Of a DNA stretch of 64,000 bases, positions 15,834 through 23,354 are shown piece after piece. This stretch comes from Glaciihabitans sp. INWT7 (GTDB lineage Bacteria; Actinomycetota; Actinomycetes; Actinomycetales; Microbacteriaceae): the NCBI RefSeq assembly GCF_014217685.1, contig NZ_CP043653.1, forward strand, positions 1,492,419 through 1,556,418. The letters run 5' to 3'. Both the position numbers and the translations under genes were made by a program. Position 1 is the stretch's first letter. Each line of letters opens with the position of its first letter. The notes under the pieces were generated by a model. The model was not told the origin of the DNA and searched no databases. It saw nothing but the letters and a program-made list of their open reading frames with translations.

Positions 15834-17459
15834 GTGTCACTCACTCTGCAATCGGATACCGAGGCGCAGCCCGCTGCGCCGTCTCGAAGAAGCGCGCTTC
15901 ACGGAGTGGGACCGGTGCCCGCCGAGCCAGGGGAAGGCACGGTCGCTGCGGCGACATCCGCGATCGCCGCCGGATGGTACGCCGATCCCATGGGCGCGCC
16001 CCTGTCCCGCTGGTGGGACGGAACCGCGTGGACCGCGGAATTGAGCGCCGAAGCTCCCGCAGAACCCGGTACCGAAGTGAGAGCCACCGTCGAGTCGCCG
16101 GCTGCGGAAGTGAACAGCGTGCCCGCAGCCGCGGATCCCGTGGCGGCACTCCCGCCCGTGGCTCCGGCGACACCTTCCGCTCTGCCCGCGGACGCCCCTG
16201 CAGTACCCCTCAGTCGCCGGCAGCTGCGTGAGCTCGTCGGACCGCTCACCACGGGCCCCGTTCCGACCGACACCACGCAGGCCGGCCCGGTTGCCGTCGA
16301 GGTAACGGATGTCGCCGTCGCCGGCCTTCTCGTCGCTCCGGAAGCCGCGCCCCTGACCTCCGCGGCCTTCGCTGCGGGTGCCGCCACCGAATCGGCCGCG
16401 CCATCGCCCTTCGAGGCGCTGTTCTCTTCCTCCCCCGCCGAGCGGGAGTCAGCGGAATCGGCCGCATTCGACGCGACCGCCTTCCTCGGGACTGCTCCCG
16501 TCTCCGATTCGTCGGTCGCGCGCCCCTGGATCGGAGCCGCCGCGCCGCTGGTGCCCGCGGCATCCGTCCCCGAGGCCGTGACGGTGCAGCCGAGTCCGAC
16601 GATTCGCGCAGAGGCGCCCGCCGCGGTCGTGGCCGAATCGGCCACCCCGTCGTTCTCCGCCGGGCCTCTGGGATTCATCCTCCCGCCGGATCCTTTCGCC
16701 ACTCCCGCAGCATCGGGTGGGGCGGACCCGCTCGTCACGGCTCCCACGTTCGCACCGCCCGTGGCGCCCGCAATCGTCCCGACAGTCGCCAAGCCGACGC
16801 GGTCGAACACAGCAGCCATCTGGCTCTTCGTGCTGCTGCCCATCCTTCACGTCGCTCTTGTCTGGTTCGTGCTCGTGTGGCTGGATCTCGGGGGCGACCC
16901 CCTGGTGCGCTATTCCGTGCTCGGTGCACCGCTGTTCCTCTACCTCGTCTTCGCGTTCGCCGACCGTCGCGTGCTCCGCTCGCGCGGCTTCGAGCGTCCG
17001 GCTTCTGTCGTCCTCGCCCTCATCCCTCCCGTCTACCTCCTGGTGCGGGCCATCCGTGTGGGGGCCGCGGGAGTCGTGCCCCTTCTCCTGTGGCTGCTTC
17101 TGCAGACCGCGGCGTACTCCTTCGTGCTCCTGCAGTTCCCGGCGGTATTCGCCCTTGCTCCACTCACGCCCGCCGCCGATTCCGCGCCGGTGGCCGTCGT
17201 CAGCGGTCCGATCACCGATGCCCAGCGCGCCGCAGAGCTGACCCCGAAGGGAATGGCGGCAGAGCTCACCCGGCAGACCCTGGCGAAGAACCTCACGTTC
17301 TCGTCGATCAGCTGCCCCGCGATTGCGGTCAACCTCGATGGAACCGCGGTCACCTGTATCGGCACCCTCGATTCGGTGAAGATGAATCTCAATGTGGTCA
17401 TCGACTCGACCCTGCCCAACTCCGCCTTCGCCCTCGTGAGCGAAGCACCGGCCAGCTGA
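15834..17459 (+). CDS. DUF2510 membrane protein with DUF4333-like C terminus
   Basis: 541 residues from GTG 15834, 4 nt after GGGGGAA; a much longer upstream in-frame extension runs over the promoter region and is rejected. One DUF2510 motif (AGWYADPMGAPLSRWWDGTAWT, about 46-67 with one residue shift) carries the conserved W/P/RWWDG pattern. A low-complexity Ala/Pro/Val-rich linker covers about 75-320. Three or four TM helices follow (about 325-435), then an extracytoplasmic C-terminal domain of about 80 residues with two cysteines (SSISCPAIAV, GTAVTCIGTL), as in DUF4333-type domains. Likely an envelope protein with the N terminus in the cytoplasm. Function unknown. The next gene is a shorter DUF2510 protein on the same strand. 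Confidence 0.78.
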   Translation: MSLTLQSDTEAQPAAPSRRSALHGVGPVPAEPGEGTVAAATSAIAAGWYADPMGAPLSRWWDGTAWTAELSAEAPAEPGTEVRATVESPAAEVNSVPAAADPVAALPPVAPATPSALPADAPAVPLSRRQLRELVGPLTTGPVPTDTTQAGPVAVEVTDVAVAGLLVAPEAAPLTSAAFAAGAATESAAPSPFEALFSSSPAERESAESAAFDATAFLGTAPVSDSSVARPWIGAAAPLVPAASVPEAVTVQPSPTIRAEAPAAVVAESATPSFSAGPLGFILPPDPFATPAASGGADPLVTAPTFAPPVAPAIVPTVAKPTRSNTAAIWLFVLLPILHVALVWFVLVWLDLGGDPLVRYSVLGAPLFLYLVFAFADRRVLRSRGFERPASVVLALIPPVYLLVRAIRVGAAGVVPLLLWLLLQTAAYSFVLLQFPAVFALAPLTPAADSAPVAVVSGPITDAQRAAELTPKGMAAELTRQTLAKNLTFSSISCPAIAVNLDGTAVTCIGTLDSVKMNLNVVIDSTLPNSAFALVSEAPAS

Positions 17460-17494
17460 GCGTGCCCGAAAGACGTGCGGGGTGGTGAACCGTC

Positions 17495-18223
17495 GTGGAT
17501 GATGGCGGGCTCGTCGTCGCTCCGCCGGGGTGGTTCGCCGATCCGGTCGGTCTGAGCGACCTGCGCTGGTGGAGCGGTGCCGAGTGGACGGCCCACGTGG
17601 CGCCGAGCCCCACGATGCATCCCGCGGATATTCCGCGCCCCGGCACCGTGCTCGGCAGTGTCGCCCTGGCGCACGGCTCGACGCCGGTGCCTCCTCCCGG
17701 GTCGTTCGTTGCCGCCCAGCCCGTGACGCCGGCCTATTCACTCTTCGCGGAGACCCCCGCCGAATCGCAGGATCGGCGCTCCGCCGTCGCTCCGTCCACT
17801 CCTGCGGCCACCTTCGGGGCAACCCGTTGGAACACCGTCGGAGCCTGGGCGCTCGGCGCCACTCCGCTGATCGGTGTGGTCAGCGGCATCGGGATGCTGT
17901 TTGTGAGCAAGCTCCTGCCGCAGGCTTGGTGGTGGTCGCTCCCGATCGCCCTGTTGCCCCTTCTGTGGACGATCGTCGCGGCCACCAGGGACCGCATCGC
18001 TCTCGGTACCTTCGGCTACGATCGCCTTCCCAGTCGGTGGTGGTTGCTCGTCGGCCCGCTCGCATACCTCATCGCTCGCACGGTCTTCGTGCGCCGGCAG
18101 TCCGGCCGCGGATCCGCCCCGCTCTGGTGGTATCTCGCCGTCTCGCTGATCGTCACCGCGCTGGTCATCGCCGCGGGGTTCCTGGTCTTCGCGCGGATTT
18201 CTGCCGCCCTCCACACCGGCTGA
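17495..18223 (+). CDS. DUF2510 domain membrane protein
   Basis: 242 residues, GTG start 35 bp after the previous DUF2510 gene. The N-terminal motif APPGWFADPVGLSDLRWW followed by SGAEWTAHV is DUF2510 at about 8-35. A Pro-rich linker (about 40-105) leads to four TM helices (about 112-240), including WWWSLPIALLPLLWTIVA and WWLLVGPLAYLIARTVFV. Shared domain, orientation and spacing suggest a co-transcribed pair that arose by duplication of the DUF2510 module. DUF2510 is thought to be a small membrane-associated module in actinobacteria with no assigned role. Confidence 0.75.
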   Translation: MDDGGLVVAPPGWFADPVGLSDLRWWSGAEWTAHVAPSPTMHPADIPRPGTVLGSVALAHGSTPVPPPGSFVAAQPVTPAYSLFAETPAESQDRRSAVAPSTPAATFGATRWNTVGAWALGATPLIGVVSGIGMLFVSKLLPQAWWWSLPIALLPLLWTIVAATRDRIALGTFGYDRLPSRWWLLVGPLAYLIARTVFVRRQSGRGSAPLWWYLAVSLIVTALVIAAGFLVFARISAALHTG

Positions 18224-18260
18224 GATTGTCACGCCGGTCGCAGCGTGAGCGGAGCCAGGA

Positions 18261-19181
18261 TCAGACGAAGCGGATGCCGGCCTGCAGCCGCGTGCGCACG
18301 TCGAAGAGCTCGTTGCCCCCGATCAGTCGCGCTCCCGGTACTCCGTCGCGCAGAAGCGCCGGAAGCATCGACTGGCGCGCGATCACCGTCGTGGCGCCGC
18401 GGATGGTGCCGAGCACCGTGAAGGACTCGTCGAGGGCATCGTCGGGAAGCACGATGAGCAGGGCGGTGAACTTCACTCGAGTCGCGCGGGACACGATCTT
18501 GGCGCGCACGCCGAGGTCGTGCATCGGTCGTGCCTCCCCGAGCGGTTTGCCCAGGAGCTCGCCCCGCCGACTCTTCACCGGCTCGCCGTAGTCTTCCGAC
18601 AGTATTGCGAACAGTCCGGTCGGGCCGAGCACGACATGGTCGATCTTCTCTTCCGGCGGCCCGGTGCTGACGTCATGCCACACGGTGAAGCCGATGCCGA
18701 GCGCTGCAAGGGTGCGGGCCGTGGCTTCCTCCGCGAGGGCATCCGCGAGCAGATGGCGCAGATCCATCGGTGCCGATCTCACCAGGGCGGGGTCGTAAGG
18801 GTCGTCCAACGGCTCTCCACGACCCACCCATTCGCGCATCAGCACCAGGTAGCGCTCCCGCCTCCATCCACCCGGATGTCCGTAGGAGCGCGCCCGCGGG
18901 CGCGTGTCTGCCTGTTTCGGCTTCGCCCGCGGAGCCCAGGTGAACGGAGTCTCGTCGTCTCTCGTCGAGGGACGTCCGCGATCATAGGCCGCCCGGTCAT
19001 CCGGGTCGCCGACACGCTCCCAGGCGACCTGCACGGCGGTGAAGCGGGCGGCGTCTCCCCCGGTGTCGGGGTGGGTCTCCCGCATCAGCCGTCGGTAGGC
19101 GCGGCGCAGGTCGTCCTGGCTCGCTGTCGAGCTCACGCCGAGCACCTCGTAGGGGGTGGCGGAGATCGGGCTGTCGGGCAT
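18261..19181 (-). CDS. J-domain protein with NERD-like C-terminal domain
   Basis: 306 residues. J domain about 8-68: YEVLGVSSTASQDDLRRAYR and the diagnostic HPD in RETHPDTGG, so it can stimulate a DnaK-type ATPase. A basic linker (about 75-115) is followed by a helical segment and, from about 150, a region like the nuclease-related NERD domain: EEATARTLAALG, EEKIDHVVLGPTGLFAILSE and a later strand KFTALLIVLPD. The Asp in KIDHVV fits the family's conserved acidic position; a full set of nuclease residues is not obvious. No Zn-finger or glycine-rich region of DnaJ proper is present. Divergent from glutathione peroxidase, 218 bp apart. A role linking the chaperone system to nucleic acid is inference. 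Confidence 0.8.
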   Translation of the reverse strand: MPDSPISATPYEVLGVSSTASQDDLRRAYRRLMRETHPDTGGDAARFTAVQVAWERVGDPDDRAAYDRGRPSTRDDETPFTWAPRAKPKQADTRPRARSYGHPGGWRRERYLVLMREWVGRGEPLDDPYDPALVRSAPMDLRHLLADALAEEATARTLAALGIGFTVWHDVSTGPPEEKIDHVVLGPTGLFAILSEDYGEPVKSRRGELLGKPLGEARPMHDLGVRAKIVSRATRVKFTALLIVLPDDALDESFTVLGTIRGATTVIARQSMLPALLRDGVPGARLIGGNELFDVRTRLQAGIRFV

Positions 19182-19399
19182 GACGCGCTTTCGATGGGGA
19201 TGTTCGTGTCGGGCGGCGGAGCCTCTCTAAAGAGCGAACCACCTCACGACGATAGCGAAAGCTGGCTGGGATCCGCGTGAAGAGAGCCTCTGCGGCCGCT
19301 GGGCGCGCCCCCGGGCGGCGCCCGCGAAAAAAATACCTCAACCCATTCCCAGCTTCCTGCGCGGGGAATACCCGGCTGCGAACGGTAGGTTGCTCAGTT

Positions 19400-19900
19400 A
19401 TGACCCTCAGCGACAGCGCCATCGGAACCATCCCGCTCACCACGATCGATGGGAGCACCACGACCCTGTCCGATCTCGGAGACAAGGTCTATCTGGTGGT
19501 GAACGTCGCCTCGCGATGCGGTCTCGCCCCCCAGTACGAGAAGCTCGAGGATCTGCAGAAGACCTACGGCGAACGGGGATTCAGCGTGCTCGGCTTTCCG
19601 AGCAACCAGTTCTTGCAGGAGCTCAGCAGCGAGGATGCGATCAAGGAATACTGCTCTACTACATGGGGCGTGACCTTTCCGATGTTCGAGAAGATCCGTG
19701 TGAACGGCAAAAATGCACACCCGCTTTATGCCGAGCTGACGAAGAGCTCCGACTCGGCGGGTAAGGCGGGCAAGGTGAAGTGGAACTTCGAGAAGTTCGT
19801 GATCACCCGAGACGGTGAAGTGCACCGCTTCCGCCCGACGACAGAACCGGACGCCCCGGAGATCGTGAACCTCATCGAGGCATCCCTCGCCACCGCCTAG
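19400..19900 (+). CDS. Glutathione peroxidase-family thiol peroxidase
   Basis: 166 residues from ATG 19400. The GPx signatures are all there: VVNVASRCGLAPQYEKLEDL with the peroxidatic cysteine at about 40, the GFPSNQF motif and WNFEKFVI with the catalytic Trp/Asn. The codon at the active site is tgc, so it is the cysteine type. Actinobacteria of this kind lack glutathione, and such enzymes normally use thioredoxin or mycothiol systems to reduce H2O2 and lipid hydroperoxides. A TAGGTT -10 box (19386-19391) lies 8 nt before the ATG and no Shine-Dalgarno sequence is seen, so the message is probably leaderless. Confidence 0.93.
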   Translation: MTLSDSAIGTIPLTTIDGSTTTLSDLGDKVYLVVNVASRCGLAPQYEKLEDLQKTYGERGFSVLGFPSNQFLQELSSEDAIKEYCSTTWGVTFPMFEKIRVNGKNAHPLYAELTKSSDSAGKAGKVKWNFEKFVITRDGEVHRFRPTTEPDAPEIVNLIEASLATA

Positions 19901-19933
19901 GCTTTGCGAGCTCGTCGCACAGTCATAGGCGCC

Positions 19934-20479
19934 CTATCGAGGACCCCGACCGTCGGCGGTGGGATGCTCGCGAGCGATCTTCCGCGTTTGCGGCAGTTCC
20001 GCAGCATCTCGCGTGCCCGGCGCCTCTCGCGTGCCGGCGCCTTTCTCGACCTCCCCGGATGCATCCCAGCGGAAGTCGTCTGCGGCGAACCAGCGCACCC
20101 CACGGCTGTGACTGACGAGGGTTGCGCGCACGGGTAGTCCCGCTCCCGCGAAGCCCTCGCCTAGAGCCCGCGCCCACGCCTTGTCAGCGGAGCTGAACTG
20201 AGGCCCAGCATACCGTTCGAGCACGAGGATCACCGATCGGGCGTCGAGATGTTCGACCCCCTGGGCGATGGTGTCTGCCAGCCGGGCTGTCGCGTCGTCC
20301 GGGAGCACTGGCGGGTCGGCGACCGGGATGATCAGGGGCAACTGCACATCCTCGCCGTCGAGGAACAGGAACCAGATCTGCCGTCGGCAGGCGCGCCCGA
20401 CGAGATCGGACACCCGGGCATGAATGAGCTCATCGCTCGTGAGGGGCTGAGTGACGGTGTCTTCGTAGTGGGGTTTCAT
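19934..20479 (-). CDS. Conserved actinobacterial hypothetical protein
   Basis: 181 residues from the ATG at 20479 (MKPHYEDTVTQPLTSDELIH); an in-frame ATG at 20596 would add 39 low-complexity residues. The central part has alternating strands and helices: RQIWFLFLDGEDVQLPLIIP, LADTIAQGVEHLDARSVILVLE, AWARALGEGFAGAGLPVRATLVSHSRGVRWF and FAADDFRW. This pattern, with a predicted alpha/beta core, is common near helicase genes in related genomes by memory, but no catalytic motif can be named. The C terminus is polar and probably disordered. Divergent from the RecQ gene. Function unknown. Confidence 0.65.
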   Translation of the reverse strand: MKPHYEDTVTQPLTSDELIHARVSDLVGRACRRQIWFLFLDGEDVQLPLIIPVADPPVLPDDATARLADTIAQGVEHLDARSVILVLERYAGPQFSSADKAWARALGEGFAGAGLPVRATLVSHSRGVRWFAADDFRWDASGEVEKGAGTREAPGTRDAAELPQTRKIAREHPTADGRGPR

Positions 20480-20667
20480 CGCCTCAGGATGATGCCGTGC
20501 CGGCTCCGACGGCACCCGGCCCGGGGTGTCCGGGGAGAGCTGAGGGGACTCTCCGATGGTGGAGGAGGAGTGCGGCCTCTCCTCCCCACGGTTCATTGAG
20601 CCCGGACTCCGCAGAGGTATCGGGGGTCGAGCGCCGCGCTGTCATCCGGGCCTGTCAAGCTGGGTCG

Positions 20668-22767
20668 ATGACCGACAGTCGTGCTTCCGCCCTCGCCATC
20701 CTCCGTACCCTCGTGGGTCGCGACGATGCCGCGTTCCATGAGGGCCAGTTCGAGGCGATAGAGACTCTTGTCGACCATCGTCGCCGAGCCCTCGTGGTGC
20801 AGCGCACAGGTTGGGGCAAATCCGCGGTGTATTTCGTCGCGACCCTGCTCCTTCGGCAGCGGGGAGCCGGTCCGACCATCCTGGTCTCCCCCCTCCTTGC
20901 CCTGATGCGCGACCAGGTCGCTGCGGCCGCCCGCGCGGGGGTGCGAGCTGTCGCCATCAATTCCGCGAACGCGCACGAGTGGGCGGAGGTGCTCGCGGGC
21001 CTGCGGTCCGACGAGGTGGATGTGTTGCTCGTCTCTCCCGAGCGGCTCAACAATCCATCCTTCCGCGACGAGCAACTCCCCACGCTGATCGCCCGTGCCG
21101 GGCTGCTCGTGGTCGACGAGGCACACTGCATCTCGGACTGGGGGCACGACTTCCGACCCGACTACCGCCGGTTGCGCGAGCTCATCGCCCAGCTCCCCGC
21201 AGGAATCCCCGTACTGGCGACCACAGCCACGGCCAACAGCCGGGTGGTGGCGGATGTCGCGGAGCAACTCGGCGGCACAGACGGGCCGGGCGGCTCGGAG
21301 GTATTCACCATCCGGGGTCCGCTCGCCCGGGCCTCCCTTCGTCTCGGAGTGTTGAGACTGCCGGACTCGAAAGCGCGGCTGGCCTGGGTGCTGAGCCATC
21401 TCTCGCAGCTTCCGGGAAGCGGCATCATCTACGCCCTCACCGTCTCGGCTGCGGAGGACACGGCTCACCTGCTGCGTGAGGCCGGGCACGAAGTGCATGC
21501 CTACACCGGTCGCACCGACACCGCCGAGAGGGAGCAGCTCGAGCAGCGCCTCAAGTCGAACGAGGTCAAGGCGCTCGTCGCCACCAGTGCGCTCGGAATG
21601 GGCTTCGACAAACCCGACCTCGGGTTCGTCCTTCACCTCGGCGCGCCTTCCTCTCCGGTCGCCTACTACCAGCAGGTCGGTCGGGCGGGTCGTGCGACCG
21701 AGAATGCCGACGTTCTGCTGCTGCCCGGCACGGAAGATGAGGCGATCTGGAACTATTTCGCCACCTCGTCCATGCCCGTCGAGCCGAAAGCTCTCGCGGT
21801 CATCGACGCGCTCGGCAGCACGCCGCTGTCGACCGCGGCGATCGAGGCACGGGTGGATCTTCGGCGGACTCCCCTCGAGCTGCTGCTCAAGGTGCTCGAT
21901 GTCGACGGTGCGGTACGCCGGGTGTCCGGGGGCTGGGTGGCAACCGGCGACCAGTGGACCTACGATTCCGAGCGCTACGAACGCATCTCCGCTGCACGAG
22001 CGGCGGAACAACAGTCGATGCTGGACTACGAGACGACCTCCGGATGCCGCATGGAATTCCTGCAGCGCGCCCTCGATGACGACACCGCGGTCCGCTGTGG
22101 GCGCTGTGACCGGTGCGCCGGCGTCTGGTACCCCACCGGAATCGAGTCGGATGCCGTCGCGGCCGCCTCCGCTGCGCTCGACCGGGTGGGCGTCGCGCTC
22201 GAACCACGAGCCCAGTGGCCGGGCGGAATGGACCGGCTGGGCATCACGGTTCGAGGCAACATCGCGGTGTCGGAGCGCATCGAACAGGGGCGGGCGCTGG
22301 CCCGACTCACCGACCTCGGCTGGGGCGGTGTGCTCAGGGAGGTGTTCGCCCCGGCGACTCCCGACGCCCGAGCGAGCCCGGCGCTGGTCGCGGCATGCGT
22401 GCGAGTGCTCGCCGACTGGGGCTGGCAGGAACGCCCGGTTGCCGTCGTCAGCATTCCCTCCCGCGAGCGTCCGTTGCTCATCGCTTCCGTCGCGGAGGCT
22501 CTTGCCGCAGCGGGAAAGCTGCCCTACCTCGGTGCGCTCGAACTGATCGGCGGGGGCCCCTCAGGGGGCGCGGGAGGCAACAGCGCCTACCGACTCGCCG
22601 GGGTCTGGGAGCGGTTCTCTCCGGCGGGACTCGACCTCCCGTCGGGACCGGTGCTCCTGGTCGACGACCTGGCGGACAGCCGGTGGACGGTCACGGTGGC
22701 CGGTCGCGAACTGCGGAGAGCCGGCGCCACGGCCGTGCTGCCCTTCGTGCTCGCCCTGCGCGGGTGA
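20668..22767 (+). CDS. RecQ-family DNA helicase with PRTase-like C terminus
   Basis: 699 residues from ATG 20668 (MTDSRASALAILR); the upstream in-frame extension overlaps the divergent gene. Helicase core: RTGWGKSAVYF (Walker A, about 47), VDEAHCISDWGHDFRPDYR (DEAH and the RecQ aromatic-rich loop, about 150), TATAN, and motif VI QQVGRAGRA. A four-cysteine zinc region follows at about 460 (GCRMEF and RCGRCDRCAG). After a short winged-helix-like part comes a domain unlike HRDC: VAVVSIPSRERP, GNSAYRL and LLVDDLADSRWT at about 665, the PRPP-loop pattern of type I phosphoribosyltransferases. RecQ unwinds 3'-to-5' in recombination repair; the tail may be a regulatory or nucleotide-binding module. 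Confidence 0.9.
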   Translation: MTDSRASALAILRTLVGRDDAAFHEGQFEAIETLVDHRRRALVVQRTGWGKSAVYFVATLLLRQRGAGPTILVSPLLALMRDQVAAAARAGVRAVAINSANAHEWAEVLAGLRSDEVDVLLVSPERLNNPSFRDEQLPTLIARAGLLVVDEAHCISDWGHDFRPDYRRLRELIAQLPAGIPVLATTATANSRVVADVAEQLGGTDGPGGSEVFTIRGPLARASLRLGVLRLPDSKARLAWVLSHLSQLPGSGIIYALTVSAAEDTAHLLREAGHEVHAYTGRTDTAEREQLEQRLKSNEVKALVATSALGMGFDKPDLGFVLHLGAPSSPVAYYQQVGRAGRATENADVLLLPGTEDEAIWNYFATSSMPVEPKALAVIDALGSTPLSTAAIEARVDLRRTPLELLLKVLDVDGAVRRVSGGWVATGDQWTYDSERYERISAARAAEQQSMLDYETTSGCRMEFLQRALDDDTAVRCGRCDRCAGVWYPTGIESDAVAAASAALDRVGVALEPRAQWPGGMDRLGITVRGNIAVSERIEQGRALARLTDLGWGGVLREVFAPATPDARASPALVAACVRVLADWGWQERPVAVVSIPSRERPLLIASVAEALAAAGKLPYLGALELIGGGPSGGAGGNSAYRLAGVWERFSPAGLDLPSGPVLLVDDLADSRWTVTVAGRELRRAGATAVLPFVLALRG

Positions 22768-22862
22768 GCACCGGCGGCTCACAACTCGGCTTCGGCATCC
22801 GGGAGCAGCGCTCGGGGGTGTAGCGCCACGACTGCGCCAACGTCGGGATTAGGGTTGCGATC

Positions 22863-23231
22863 ATGATCATCGTGACCACAAACGACATCGCCGGCTACCG
22901 CATCGACGCCATCTACGGCGAGGTGATGGGACTCACCGTGCGGTCCCGCGACATCGGCGCGAGCTTCACGGCGAGCCTGCGTTCGATCGCGGGCGGCGAA
23001 CTTCCCGAGATGACGCGCATGCTGTACGAAAGCCGCCAGGAGGTCATGCGACGGATGATCGCCGAGGCGGAGGCGAAGGGTGCCAACGCGATCGTGGCGA
23101 TGCGGTTCGACACCTCCGATCTCGGCACCAACTGGACAGAGGTCTGCGCCTACGGCAGTGCAGTGATCGTGTCTCCGATCGCCGCGGGCGAACCCGGATC
23201 GACCCTGCAGTCCGCTCCGCTCGCCAGCTGA
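22863..23231 (+). CDS. YbjQ/UPF0145 family protein
   Basis: 122 residues. Closely follows the family pattern: VTTNDIAGYRIDAIYGEVMG, the charged helix LPEMTRMLYESRQEVMRRMIAEAEAKGANAIVAMRFDTSDLG and the final strand EVCAYGSAVIV. YbjQ proteins form pentamers and have been called heavy-metal-binding, but the function is not established. The start has a TAGGGT -10 box (22850-22855) 7 nt upstream and no Shine-Dalgarno sequence, so a leaderless transcript with its own promoter is likely. Confidence 0.9.
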   Translation: MIIVTTNDIAGYRIDAIYGEVMGLTVRSRDIGASFTASLRSIAGGELPEMTRMLYESRQEVMRRMIAEAEAKGANAIVAMRFDTSDLGTNWTEVCAYGSAVIVSPIAAGEPGSTLQSAPLAS

Positions 23232-23266
23232 GGCCGGCGGGAGCGCGGCTCAGGGCCGCGAAACTA

Positions 23267-23280
23267 GGGACTTTCGTACT
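23267..23280 (+). promoter_or_regulatory. DosR/DevR-like box upstream of phosphoketolase
   Basis: GGGACTTTCGTACT matches the DosR core at 11 of 14 positions, with a perfect left half GGGACTTT. It ends 22 nt before a good -10 hexamer TACGGT (23303-23308), the same distance as the box in front of the universal stress gene. On its own this match is modest; the shared geometry makes it worth testing. Confidence 0.42.
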
Positions 23281-23354
23281 ACTGCGCGTCATCTCGGTCG
23301 AGTACGGTGCCACACAGGCTGCAGCACCCGCAGCCCGATTGAAGTGGAGCCCAG

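Noticed and set aside
20541-20554. Possible third DosR box (ggggactctccgatg region)
   Set aside because: Only the left half resembles the motif and it lies inside or beside a coding frame without promoter spacing.
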